From: Cryobacterium mannosilyticum
GTDB lineage: Bacteria; Actinomycetota; Actinomycetes; Actinomycetales; Microbacteriaceae
Reading direction: 5' to 3'
Assembly (NCBI RefSeq): GCF_004402705.1
Contig: NZ_SOFM01000043.1
Coordinates: forward strand, 1-64,000
Length of the DNA: 64,000 bases
Shown here piece by piece: positions 6,507 to 14,670 of this stretch (position 1 is the stretch's first letter; each line of letters begins with the position of its first letter). The notes beneath the pieces are model-generated. The model searched no databases. It was not told where the DNA came from and worked only from the letters and a program-made list of their open reading frames with translations. A program made the position numbers and the translations under genes.

Positions 6507-8948
6507 GTGATCGGCATAGCAGTGGTGTCCCACAGTCCGCGGCTCGCGCAGTCGGCCGTGGATCTCGCGCTCGAGATGGTCGGCGCCGAGGGGCCTGCGA
6601 TCGCGATCGCGGCCGGCGCCGGCGACGGCGTGACGGGAACGGATGCGATCAAGGTCGCCGAGGCCATCACGGAGGTTTCCTCGCCCGACGGCGTGCTCGT
6701 GATGATGGATCTGGGCTCGGCCGTGATGAGCGCGGAAATGGCGTTGGAATTCTTGTCGGATGCCGACGGGCCCGTCAAGCTGACGAGCGCTCCGTTCGTG
6801 GAGGGCCTGATGGCGGCAGTGGTGCGCGCCGCCGGTGGCGCCAGCCTTGATGATGTGGAGAGGGAGGCGCGGGGTGCCCTCCAGGCGAAGCAGACTCATC
6901 TCGGCGACGACGACGACGAGCTGCCCGGCCCGCAGGCCGGCCCGGCGGCGGAGCACTCGATCGAAGTGGCGCTCCGTAACCCGCACGGCCTGCACGCGAG
7001 GCCCGTGGCGATGCTGGTCACGGCGGTCAGCGCCTTCGAGGCCACGGTGACGGTCGCTAACGTCCGGTCCGGCGGTCTTCCGGTGCCGGCGAACAGTCCG
7101 ACCGCGCTACTCGGTGTTGGCGCTCGGCAGGGCGACACGATCTCGGTAGCTGCAGCGGGGAGGCAGGCCCGGGAGGCGCTCGACGCCGTGAACGCACTGG
7201 TGCAGCGGGGATTCGGGGAGTTGGAGACACCAGGGGCTGTGGCGGTACCCGAGGATTGCGCAGCGCGCCCGGACCGCGAGCGGTCGAGCGAGGCGTCGTC
7301 CGGCGGTCCGATCGGGGTCAGCCCCGGCCTGGCGGTCGGTCCGATCGTCCGGATGCCGGAACCCCTGGCCGAGCCGGCACCGGCACCCGAGCTGACCCTG
7401 AACGAGCGGGCCGAAGCTGTGGACCGGATCGAGGCGGCCGCGGCATCCGTTGCCCGGGCGCTGATTGACAAGGCGAATCGCGTCTCGGGAGCGGCGCGGG
7501 AGATCCTGGAAGTGACGTCGATGATGGCGACCGATCCGGGGTTGATCGGCGACGCCAGGGCGCGGGTGACCGACGACGGCCACACTCCGGAACGGGCCGT
7601 GTGGGCGGCGGTCAGCGACATCACGTCGATCTTCAGGGAGCAGGGAGGGCTCCTGGCGGAGCGCATCCCCGACCTGCACGATGTGCGCAACCGCATAGTG
7701 GCCGAGCTGCTCGGTCGCCCGGCGCCCGGCCTGCCCGACCGGGCGGAGCCATACGTGCTCGTGGCCCGCGACCTGGCACCCGCCGACACCGCGCTGATCG
7801 ACCCCGCGCTGTGCCGGGCCATCGTGACCGTTGAGGGTGGCCCGACCTCCCACACGGCCATCCTGGCGCGTGCCCTCGGGGTGCCGGCCGTGGTGGCCGC
7901 ACGCCACGCGCTGGAGATCCGCGAGGGCAGCGTAGTGATCGTTGACGGCACGACGGGGATGATCGTCGTCGACCCCACCGATGAACAAGTCGCTACCGCC
8001 GAGCAGGAGAGCGGCCGCGTGGTCGCCTTCGACGGCACAGGACGAACGCTGGACGGACACCGGGTGCAACTCCTCGCGAACGTCGCATCGCCCGACAGTG
8101 TGGCCGCGGCACTCGAGGCGAACGCCGAGGGAGTCGGACTCTTTCGCACCGAGTTCTGCTTCCTCGACCATGAGGAGGCCCCCGATGTCGAGGAGCAGGT
8201 GGCGGCGTATCGCCGGGTGTTTGCCGCCTTTCCGGGTCAGAAGGTCATCATTCGCACCCTGGACGCCGGGGCAGACAAGCCCCTGGCCTTCGTGACGGCG
8301 GAAGACGAAGCGAACCCTGCCCTCGGCATCCGGGGCTACCGCACCGCGTGGCGGAGTCCGAAGCTGCTTGACAGCCAACTGCAGGCCATCGCGATCGCTG
8401 CGGCGGCCGAGGCCGCAGACGTCGGCGTCATGGCACCGATGATCGCGACCGTCGACGAATCGATCGAGTTCGCCTCCCGGTGCGCCGACCACGGCCTGCG
8501 CACGGTTGGGGTGATGATCGAGACTCCGGCCGCGGCCATCACCGCGCTGGACATTCTCCAGGTTGTGGACTTTGCGAGTCTCGGGACGAACGACCTGGCC
8601 CAGTACACGATGGCGGCCGATCGACTGGCGGGAGAACTCGCGCTACTCAACGACCCGTGGCAGCCTGCCGTGCTCCGGATGATCCGGGAGGCGTGTCGGG
8701 CAGGGGTCGCGACGGGCAAACCGGTCGGAGTCTGTGGTGAGGCCGCGGCTGATCCCCTTCTCGCCGCGATTCTGGTCGGACTCGGGGTGACCAGTCTGTC
8801 GATGTCGCCGCGTGCCCTGGGCGGCGTGGCGGAGCTGCTGAGGAGCGTCACCGTCGAGCAGTGTCGGGATGCCGCGGCCACGGTGGTTGCCGCTTCGAGT
8901 GCGACCATGGCTCGGACCACCGCTGCCGCACTCCTCGTCCGGGCGTAG
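6507..8948 (+). CDS. dhaM: DhaM fused to HPr and full-length PTS enzyme I
   Basis: This 813-residue protein carries the entire phosphoryl relay for DHA kinase. Residues 1-130 are the mannose-type EIIA domain, with active His9 in VVSHSPRLA. Residues about 148-240 are HPr, with His163 in GLHARP. Residues about 265-813 are enzyme I, with the phosphohistidine in GGPTSHTAILAR (His449), a PEP-binding barrel with GLFRTEFCFLD and LGTNDLAQY, and Cys743 in VGVCGEAA. E. coli DhaM is much shorter and lacks the PEP-binding C-terminal part. This version should take phosphate from PEP without the general PTS. GTG start. Confidence 0.93.
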   Translation: MIGIAVVSHSPRLAQSAVDLALEMVGAEGPAIAIAAGAGDGVTGTDAIKVAEAITEVSSPDGVLVMMDLGSAVMSAEMALEFLSDADGPVKLTSAPFVEGLMAAVVRAAGGASLDDVEREARGALQAKQTHLGDDDDELPGPQAGPAAEHSIEVALRNPHGLHARPVAMLVTAVSAFEATVTVANVRSGGLPVPANSPTALLGVGARQGDTISVAAAGRQAREALDAVNALVQRGFGELETPGAVAVPEDCAARPDRERSSEASSGGPIGVSPGLAVGPIVRMPEPLAEPAPAPELTLNERAEAVDRIEAAAASVARALIDKANRVSGAAREILEVTSMMATDPGLIGDARARVTDDGHTPERAVWAAVSDITSIFREQGGLLAERIPDLHDVRNRIVAELLGRPAPGLPDRAEPYVLVARDLAPADTALIDPALCRAIVTVEGGPTSHTAILARALGVPAVVAARHALEIREGSVVIVDGTTGMIVVDPTDEQVATAEQESGRVVAFDGTGRTLDGHRVQLLANVASPDSVAAALEANAEGVGLFRTEFCFLDHEEAPDVEEQVAAYRRVFAAFPGQKVIIRTLDAGADKPLAFVTAEDEANPALGIRGYRTAWRSPKLLDSQLQAIAIAAAAEAADVGVMAPMIATVDESIEFASRCADHGLRTVGVMIETPAAAITALDILQVVDFASLGTNDLAQYTMAADRLAGELALLNDPWQPAVLRMIREACRAGVATGKPVGVCGEAAADPLLAAILVGLGVTSLSMSPRALGGVAELLRSVTVEQCRDAAATVVAASSATMARTTAAALLVRA

Positions 8949-8980
8949 CTCCCCGCGAGAGCCCCCGGTGGCTGTACCGC

Positions 8981-9045
8981 AATGCCCGCCGAATCGCCGG
9001 ACGGACGCTCGACAGGAGCGTCCTCCGGGCGGATCGGCGGGCATT
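8981..9045 (+). terminator. Long hairpin terminator after dhaM
   Basis: AATGCCCGCCGA at 8981 pairs with TCGGCGGGCATT ending at 9045. The inner arms GGACGCTC and GGAGCGTCC also pair, leaving a GACA loop. The near-continuous stem is about 30 bp and lies 32 bases after the dhaM stop. The trailing T-run is short, as is common in actinobacteria. Confidence 0.8.
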
Positions 9046-9078
9046 TCCCTGTCCCGCGGCACGCCACGGGCCGCAATG

Positions 9079-9092
9079 TGCACAAACGTGCA
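9079..9092. promoter_or_regulatory. Inverted repeat TGCAC-N4-GTGCA upstream of gldA
   Basis: The 14-bp site TGCACAAACGTGCA resembles TGCACATATGTTCA, which lies immediately upstream of the SorC-family regulator gene at 11683-11696. The shared form suggests that the regulator controls both its own gene and gldA. Only these two copies support it. Confidence 0.35.
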
Positions 9093-9380
9093 TCGGTCCC
9101 TTGCGGACTGGTTTCGGACCGCCTTCGATTCCTGAATGCCATTCATAAAAAATGTCCACTGCCGCGGGACTACGCCGTGAACGAGGCGGAGAGCGTCTGG
9201 CCCCCGTAGTGGGCATACGTGCCGGACCGGGACCGGGACCTCCCGCCCGCTGCCCTTCCGACCGGGCCCCCGGAATTCCGCCGCGACGGCGGGCATAGTG
9301 TGAAATCTGTGAGCCAGGCAGGTTCGCCGTTACCGTCCCACGAAGATGTAGACGCAGTTCGACTAGGAAGAAGGTCTACG

Positions 9381-10550
9381 ATGACCACTCCAATCCGCAC
9401 AGTAATGAGTCCCGGACGTTACGTCCAAGGCAAGGGAGCGATTGAGCGCCTCGGCGAGTTCGTTGCCCAGATCGGCACCTCGCCCCTGATCGTCGCTGAC
9501 GACGTCGTCTGGGGTTTCGCAGGCGCACAGGTGGCCGCGAGTTTCGCTGCCGCCGATCTCCGCGTAGAGCGGGCCGCATTCGGCAAGTTCGCCACGGCGG
9601 CCGTTGTCGATGCGCTGGTCGAGAAGATCCGTGAAACCAACGCCGATGTGATTGTCGGCGTCGGTGGCGGAAGCACCGTCGACGCGGCCAAGGCCGCCGG
9701 GTACCTCGCCGGCATCCGTTGGGCCAGCGTGCCCACGGTGGCGTCGACCGATGCGCCCACCTCCGCTCTCGCGGTGATCTACAACGACGAGGGTGAGTTC
9801 GTCGAATACCGGTTCTTCCCCCGCAACCCCGACCTCGTGCTCATCGACACCCAGATCGTCGCCAATGCACCGGTCGAATTCCTGATCGCGGGAGTCGGCG
9901 ACGCCCTCGCAACGTGGCTTGAGGCGCGAGCCACGGCGACGGCCAACGCGACCACAATGGCCGGCGGCCTGCCGACTCAGACGGGCACGGCACTCGCCAA
10001 GCTCTCGTGGGATGTCATCTGGGAGAACGCGCTGCCGGCTCTCGACGCCGTTCGGGACAACCTGGTCACCCCGGCGCTTGAGAAGCTGGTCGAAGCGAAC
10101 ACGCTCTTGTCAGGGCTCGGCTTCGAATCGGGCGGTCTTGCGGCGGCTCACGCCATTCACAACGGGCTGACCGCCGCCCCGCAGACCCACGGTCTCACCC
10201 ACGGCCAGAAGGTGAACATCGGTTCGATGGCTCAGCTTGTGCTCGAGGGTGCGCCCCGGGCCGAGGTGGAGGACTTCATCGAGTTCACCACGCTGGTCGG
10301 CTTGCCGACGACGCTCACGGAGATCGGCCTCTCGATCGACGACGAGAAGGAGTTGCAGGCCATCGGCAAGGCTGCCACTCTGCCCGGTGAGACGATCCAC
10401 AACATGCCGTTCGTGGTCACCGCCAACGACGTCGTGGACGCTCTCAAGTCGATCGAGCGGCTCTCCCGGTCCGTTCGCAAGGCGCGCGGTTTGCCGGCCC
10501 CCGTGAAGTACGTGCAGAAGCACGCACCAGACCTGGTCGGAGCGCACTGA
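9381..10550 (+). CDS. gldA: Glycerol dehydrogenase
   Basis: GldA oxidises glycerol to dihydroxyacetone with NAD, feeding the DhaKLM system just upstream. The 389-residue product is an iron/zinc-type alcohol dehydrogenase. It has the NAD-binding glycine stretch VGVGGGSTVDAAKAAGYL (about 92-109), VPTVASTDAPTSALAVIY, and two histidine metal-ligand segments in AAHAIHNGL and THGLTHGQKV. I chose the ATG at 9381 because AGGAAGAAGG precedes it and the N-terminus MTTPIRTVMSPGRYVQG fits the family. The open frame extending upstream to 9219 lacks family-like sequence. Confidence 0.93.
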   Translation: MTTPIRTVMSPGRYVQGKGAIERLGEFVAQIGTSPLIVADDVVWGFAGAQVAASFAAADLRVERAAFGKFATAAVVDALVEKIRETNADVIVGVGGGSTVDAAKAAGYLAGIRWASVPTVASTDAPTSALAVIYNDEGEFVEYRFFPRNPDLVLIDTQIVANAPVEFLIAGVGDALATWLEARATATANATTMAGGLPTQTGTALAKLSWDVIWENALPALDAVRDNLVTPALEKLVEANTLLSGLGFESGGLAAAHAIHNGLTAAPQTHGLTHGQKVNIGSMAQLVLEGAPRAEVEDFIEFTTLVGLPTTLTEIGLSIDDEKELQAIGKAATLPGETIHNMPFVVTANDVVDALKSIERLSRSVRKARGLPAPVKYVQKHAPDLVGAH

Positions 10551-10700
10551 CACTCGCTCCCGCCGCCGAGTCCGTGGCGGCCGGTGGGAGACGGTGGTGA
10601 GGTCACGTTGAGTGGCTGATAGAGGCGGCGCCAGGATGGTGAATTCCGGGCGCCGCTTCACCCTGTCAGCGCTCGCGGGCAGCCGCCCCGACCGACTCGC

Positions 10701-11672
10701 TCAGGAATCGGCCAGGGCCCGCGCCGTTCCCTCGTCGATGTACAGGTCGGTGATCACCCGGGCGGCCAGGGCCCCGCGCAGACTGGCCAGCTTCGAGCTG
10801 CCGGACACGACGCAGATTCGGCGCGGCGTGCGGCGCAGCACGGCGAAGTCGGGGCCGGTGCTGCGCTGGTTCAGCGGGATGCCGTCGGTGGAGCCGTCGG
10901 CGCGGAAGAAGATCGTCGCCACGTCGCCCACGACACCGCTCTGGCCGAGAGCGTCAAAGTCTGCGTCTTCGAGGTAACCGCCGGCGTAGACGTGGCTGGG
11001 GACATCCGAGAACGGGGAGCCCAGACCGAAGAGGGCCACGTCCATCCGACCCTGGAGCTCGAGGAGCCGAATGACGCCGCGTTCCCGCCAGAGCGCCTGC
11101 CGGGTTGCGGGGTCGTCGAAGAAGGTGGGCACCGGGAACTGCTCGACGTGGGCGCCGAACGCGTCGCCGAACCGGCGCAGGATCTCACTGGCGTAGTCGA
11201 GGCCGGTCGTGCGCATGTTGCCGGCGCCGTTGAGCTGCACGATTTGAGAGTTGTGGGTGCGTTTCGGGGTCACGTGGCGGCTGATCGCGTTCATGGTCGA
11301 ACCCCAGGCGATGCCCATGGTCATGTTCGAATCGAAGAACTGACCGAGAATCCGTGCAACCGAGAGGGCCACCCGTTCCAGCCGGTCGACGTCGCTGGCG
11401 TGATCGGGAACGGGGACGACGTGCGCGGCGACATGGTATCGGTCGAGGATGACCTTCTCCAGGCTGCTCGTCGCGTCGAGGGGGGAGCGGATCTGAATGT
11501 CGACGAGACCGCTGGCCCTGGCCTGGCTGAGCAGGCGGGAAATCGAGGATCGCGAGGTGTGGAGCTCATGGGCGATGGCATCCATCGTCAGGTCCTGCAT
11601 GTAATAGAGGTGCGCTGCGGTCAGCGCGTCGCTGGTCCGGTTCGAAAGCGTCAGTTCGTTCGGCAGAGTCAT
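10701..11672 (-). CDS. SorC/DeoR-type sugar-binding transcriptional regulator
   Basis: The 323-residue product has an N-terminal helix-turn-helix (about 20-60: HLYYMQDLTMDAIAHELHTSRSSISRLLSQAR) and a C-terminal sugar-phosphate-binding domain of the SorC family. The latter shows MGIAWGSTMNAIS, ALFGLGSPF and ICVVSGSSKLASLRGAL. Relatives respond to phosphorylated sugars or polyols. The start is set by AAGGAG six bases before the ATG. An in-frame ATG at 11687 would overlap the proposed operator. It lies between gldA and glpD, so a glycerol-derived phosphate is a sensible but unproven effector. Confidence 0.88.
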   Translation of the reverse strand: MTLPNELTLSNRTSDALTAAHLYYMQDLTMDAIAHELHTSRSSISRLLSQARASGLVDIQIRSPLDATSSLEKVILDRYHVAAHVVPVPDHASDVDRLERVALSVARILGQFFDSNMTMGIAWGSTMNAISRHVTPKRTHNSQIVQLNGAGNMRTTGLDYASEILRRFGDAFGAHVEQFPVPTFFDDPATRQALWRERGVIRLLELQGRMDVALFGLGSPFSDVPSHVYAGGYLEDADFDALGQSGVVGDVATIFFRADGSTDGIPLNQRSTGPDFAVLRRTPRRICVVSGSSKLASLRGALAARVITDLYIDEGTARALADS

Positions 11673-11682
11673 TCCCGCTCCT

Positions 11683-11731
11683 TGCACATATGTTCAGTCA
11701 GCTTGACCGTTTGTGTGGACGTAGTCAAGCT
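11683..11731. promoter_or_regulatory. Divergent control region of the SorC regulator and glpD
   Basis: Two nested signals sit between the divergent genes. TGCACATATGTTCA (11683-11696) is a near-palindrome related to the site upstream of gldA. AGCTTGAC (11700-11707) and its exact inverse GTCAAGCT (11724-11731) form an 8-bp inverted repeat with a 16-base spacer. Each arm contains a TTGAC element that could serve as a -35 box, one for each direction. No good -10 box is obvious. Confidence 0.5.
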
Positions 11732-11825
11732 GTATTGACCCACGAGGTTTGCCCGGAGTGCAAATCGACGTTGAGCCGGCTGTGAGTGCTTCACGGCTGC
11801 GAACCCACACAGAAGTGAGCGAACA

Positions 11826-13547
11826 GTGCAGAATACAGCGATCCAGGCCCAGGCGGCCGTCCAGGCCGATCCCCGCGCGCAGGTCCTCATCATCGGGGCC
11901 GGCATCAACGGCATCGCCACCTTCCGCGACCTGGCCCTGCAGGGCGTCGACGTGGTCATCATCGACAAGGGCGACTACGTCTCCGGGGCGTCGGCCGCCT
12001 CCTCGCACATGATCCACGGCGGGGTGCGCTACCTCGAGAACGGGGAGTTCCGCCTGGTCAAGGAATCGGTCGAGGAGCGCAACGCGCTGCTGAAGACGGC
12101 CCCGCACTACGTGAAGCCGCTGAAGACCACCGTGCCGATCTTCTCCACCTTTTCCGGGGTGCTGAGCGCGCCGCTGCGTTTCCTTACCCATCGGCAGGGA
12201 GCGGCGCAGGAGCGCGGCGCGCTGCTGATCAAGGTCGGGCTCACCCTGTACGACTCGTTCTCGCGTGACGGCGGCAGCGTGCCCCGGCACGAGTTCCGCG
12301 GGGCGAAGGAGTCGCTGCGCCAGCTTCCCCGGCTGAACCCGTCGCTCAAGTACACGGCGACCTACTACGACGCCTCGATGCACGACCCGGAGCGGCTCGC
12401 CCTCGACGTGCTCGGTGACGGCCTCGCGGCCGGCCCGCACGCCCGCAGCGCCAACTACCTCGAGGCGGTGGCGATGGATGCCGACGGCGTGCTCCTGCGC
12501 AACACGGTCACCGGGGAGGAGTTCAGCTTCCAGGCCGACGTCGTCGTGAACACCTCCGGACCGTGGACGGACCTCACCAACGTGGCGCTCGGCCAGGCCA
12601 GCGCCTACATGGGCGGCACCAAGGGCTCGCACATCGTGCTCGACAACCCCGAACTGCTGGCGGCGACCGGCGGGCGTGAGATCTTCTTCGAGCACAAGGA
12701 CGGCCGGATCGTGCTGATCTACCCGCTCGCCGGCCGGGTGCTGGTCGGCACGACCGACCTCGAGCACGACATGACCCAGCCGGCCCGCTGCACCGAAGAC
12801 GAGGTCGACTACTTCTTCGAGCTGGTCACGCACGTATTCCCAGATGTCGCCGTCGACCGTTCGCAGATCGTCTTCCGGTTCGCCGGGGTGCGCCCGCTGC
12901 CCCGGCACGACGACGAACAGCCCGGCTTCGTCTCCCGCGATTACCGGATCGAATCCCGGCCGCTCGGCGCCCGCCCCGGCACGCTGCTCAGTCTGGTCGG
13001 CGGCAAATGGACCACGTTCCGTGCCCTCGCCGAGCACCTCAGCGGCGACATCCTCGCCCTGCTCGGCCTGCCCCGGGTGGTGTCGACGGCCGGGCTCTGT
13101 ATTGGTGGCGGGCGCGACTTCCCGGTGACGGATGCCGCGCACCAGGTCTGGGTCGCGGCGCACGGCGACGAGGTGGGCGCCTCGCGCGCCGCGGCCCTGC
13201 TCACCCGGTACGGCACCCGCGCCGCCGACGTGATCGACTGGCTCACCGAGGAAGCGGACGCCCCGCTGGACAACCATGCCGGTTACACCCGGCGGGAGAT
13301 CGAGTACCTGGCCGCCACGGAATCCGTCATGCACCTGCTCGACCTGGTACTGCGCCGCACCAGCCTGGCCTTCCGCGGCGAACTCAGCCTGCCGCTGCTC
13401 GACGAGTTGGCGGGCGTGGTCGCACCGGTGCTCGGCTGGGATGCCGCGACCCGCGAGAACGAGGTGGCGCTCGCCGTGGACATGCTCCGCGAGACGCACG
13501 GGGTGCGGCTGGCGGCCGCGCCGGAGCCGGCCGGCCAGGTCGCCTGA
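11826..13547 (+). CDS. glpD: Glycerol-3-phosphate dehydrogenase
   Basis: GlpD is a membrane-associated flavoprotein that oxidises glycerol 3-phosphate to DHAP and passes electrons to quinone. The 573-residue product has the FAD-binding motif VLIIGAGINGIATFRDLALQG near residues 20-40, the SAASSHMIHGGVRYLE segment, and FRFAGVRPLPRHDD and LVGGKWTTFRALAE further on. The C-terminal helical domain is present and the length is normal. The start is GTG at 11826 with a weak purine-rich site upstream. With GlpF and GlpK downstream it forms the phosphorylating route for glycerol, parallel to GldA-Dha. Confidence 0.93.
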   Translation: MQNTAIQAQAAVQADPRAQVLIIGAGINGIATFRDLALQGVDVVIIDKGDYVSGASAASSHMIHGGVRYLENGEFRLVKESVEERNALLKTAPHYVKPLKTTVPIFSTFSGVLSAPLRFLTHRQGAAQERGALLIKVGLTLYDSFSRDGGSVPRHEFRGAKESLRQLPRLNPSLKYTATYYDASMHDPERLALDVLGDGLAAGPHARSANYLEAVAMDADGVLLRNTVTGEEFSFQADVVVNTSGPWTDLTNVALGQASAYMGGTKGSHIVLDNPELLAATGGREIFFEHKDGRIVLIYPLAGRVLVGTTDLEHDMTQPARCTEDEVDYFFELVTHVFPDVAVDRSQIVFRFAGVRPLPRHDDEQPGFVSRDYRIESRPLGARPGTLLSLVGGKWTTFRALAEHLSGDILALLGLPRVVSTAGLCIGGGRDFPVTDAAHQVWVAAHGDEVGASRAAALLTRYGTRAADVIDWLTEEADAPLDNHAGYTRREIEYLAATESVMHLLDLVLRRTSLAFRGELSLPLLDELAGVVAPVLGWDAATRENEVALAVDMLRETHGVRLAAAPEPAGQVA

Positions 13548-13562
13548 GCCGCCCGGCCCGGC

Positions 13563-13657
13563 GCGCACCGCTGATCGGCCTGCGCACCGCTGGTCGGCGT
13601 GCGCACCGCCGCCCGGCGTGCGCACCGCTGATCGGCCTGCGCACGGCCGCCCGGCGT
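13563..13657. repeat. 19-bp tandem repeat, five copies
   Basis: Five adjacent 19-bp units of the form GCGCACCGCTGATCGGCCT run through the glpD-glpF gap, starting at 13563, 13582, 13601, 13620 and 13639. Units alternate between CTGATCGGCCT, CTGGTCGGCGT and CCGCCCGGCGT endings. A sixth, degraded unit may follow. The array is non-coding and starts 15 bases after the glpD stop. Confidence 0.85.
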
Positions 13658-13711
13658 GCCTGCGCCCGGCAGCCGGCGCCTGCTGCGCGCCGGGATCTGC
13701 ACGGACGTGCA

Positions 13712-13777
13712 GCCGAAGGCGCACCTTCGGCCGGGCCGACTCGATAGGTTTTGCAGGATCCGTTTTCTTCCGGATCC
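13712..13777 (+). promoter_or_regulatory. Two hairpins in the glpF leader
   Basis: GCCGAAGG-CGCA-CCTTCGGC (13712-13731) and GGATCCG (13756-13762) with CGGATCC (13771-13777) are two perfect stems upstream of glpF. The first could be the glpD terminator. The second lies only 28 bases before the GTG start and may affect glpF expression. Confidence 0.45.
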
Positions 13778-13805
13778 TCCAGTTCCATCTAACAAGGGTG
13801 TCAAT

Positions 13806-14570
13806 GTGGACAATCTCGGTATCGTTTTTCTTTCGGAACTGGTGGGCACAGCCCTGCTCGTTCTCCTCGGCTGCGGAGTGGTCGCCAACGTGGCCCTCGC
13901 CAAGAACAAGGGTGTCGGTGGCGGATTCCTGATGGTCACCATCGGTTGGGGCCTCGCGGTCTTCTCCGGCGTCATCGTCGCCTACAACTCCGGCGCCCAC
14001 CTCAACCCCGCCGTCACGCTCGGCCTGGTGGCCTCCGGGGCGACCGAGTTCGGCTCGGGTGTCCCGGTGAACGCCGTCTCGGTCCTGGCCTACATCGGGG
14101 CGCAAATGCTCGGCGCCCTGCTCGGGGCCGTGTTCGTCTGGCTGGCCTACAAGCAGCACTTCGACCAGGAGCCGAACGCGGCGAACAAGCTGGGCGTGTT
14201 CTCGACCGGCCCGGCCATCCGTTCCTACGGCTGGAACCTCGTCACCGAGATCATCGGCACCTTCGTGCTGGTGTTCGTGGTGATCGCGTTCGGCGGCGGA
14301 CGCCAGGGTGAGAGCGGCGGCCTCGCCGCTCTCGGCGCCCTGCCGGTGGCGCTGCTGGTCATCGTCATCGGCACCTCGCTCGGTGGTCCGACGGGGTACG
14401 CGATCAACCCGGCCCGTGACCTCGGCCCGCGGATCGCGCATTTTCTGCTGCCGATCAAGGGCAAGGGCTCGTCCGACTGGGCCTACTCCTGGGTGCCCGT
14501 CGCGGGCCCGATCATCGGCGGCCTGCTCGCCGGTTGGGCCTCCGCGGTCCTCCTGCCGATCCTGACGTAG
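13806..14570 (+). CDS. glpF: Glycerol facilitator (aquaglyceroporin)
   Basis: GlpF lets glycerol diffuse across the cytoplasmic membrane. The 254-residue product has the MIP-family two-repeat layout with about six transmembrane helices. Both pore motifs are present: NPA in SGAHLNPAVTLGL (first half) and NPA in GYAINPARDLGPR (second half), where the following R-D residues are typical of glycerol channels. The start is GTG at 13806, preceded by AAGGG. The neighbouring upstream frame runs through the repeat and hairpin region and is not coding. It is followed by glpK. Confidence 0.93.
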   Translation: MDNLGIVFLSELVGTALLVLLGCGVVANVALAKNKGVGGGFLMVTIGWGLAVFSGVIVAYNSGAHLNPAVTLGLVASGATEFGSGVPVNAVSVLAYIGAQMLGALLGAVFVWLAYKQHFDQEPNAANKLGVFSTGPAIRSYGWNLVTEIIGTFVLVFVVIAFGGGRQGESGGLAALGALPVALLVIVIGTSLGGPTGYAINPARDLGPRIAHFLLPIKGKGSSDWAYSWVPVAGPIIGGLLAGWASAVLLPILT

Positions 14571-14584
14571 CCGGGACCGGCACC

Positions 14585-14608
14585 GCGGCATCCGTCGACG
14601 GATGCCGC
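14585..14608. terminator. Perfect 24-nt palindrome between glpF and glpK
   Basis: GCGGCATCCG-TCGA-CGGATGCCGC forms a perfect 10-bp stem with a four-base loop, 15 bases after the glpF stop. There is no T-run. It could be an attenuating terminator, an mRNA-stability element, or a palindromic protein site upstream of glpK. Confidence 0.5.
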
Positions 14609-14670
14609 GCACACTCGACACTCATCTCGCACGCCTAACCTGAACCGCACGATCAACAAAGGAGTTATCA

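Larger units (their letters stand above)
8949..9380. other. dhaM-gldA intergenic region
   Basis: This 432-base gap contains the large dha terminator hairpin (8981-9045), a 14-bp inverted repeat that resembles the one before the SorC regulator (9079-9092), and a 13-bp palindrome TGAATGCCATTCA (9133-9145) followed by an A-rich run. The gldA ribosome binding site, AGGAAGAAGG, is near 9365-9374. I see no protein-coding gene here. The frames that remain open look like by-products of GC content. Confidence 0.6.

Noticed and set aside
9219..9380. N-terminal extension of glycerol dehydrogenase
   Set aside because: The frame is open, but the sequence lacks family similarity and contains the ribosome binding site of the ATG at 9381.
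13590..13660. Coding interpretation of the glpD-glpF gap
   Set aside because: Several frames cross it, but they translate the 19-bp repeat into Arg/Ala/Pro-rich strings, which is expected of a non-coding GC-rich repeat.
11694..14621. 975-codon minus-strand frame over glpD and glpF
   Set aside because: It is antisense to two certain genes and spans a tandem repeat. The composition is rich in Arg, Gly and Asp and contains no domain.
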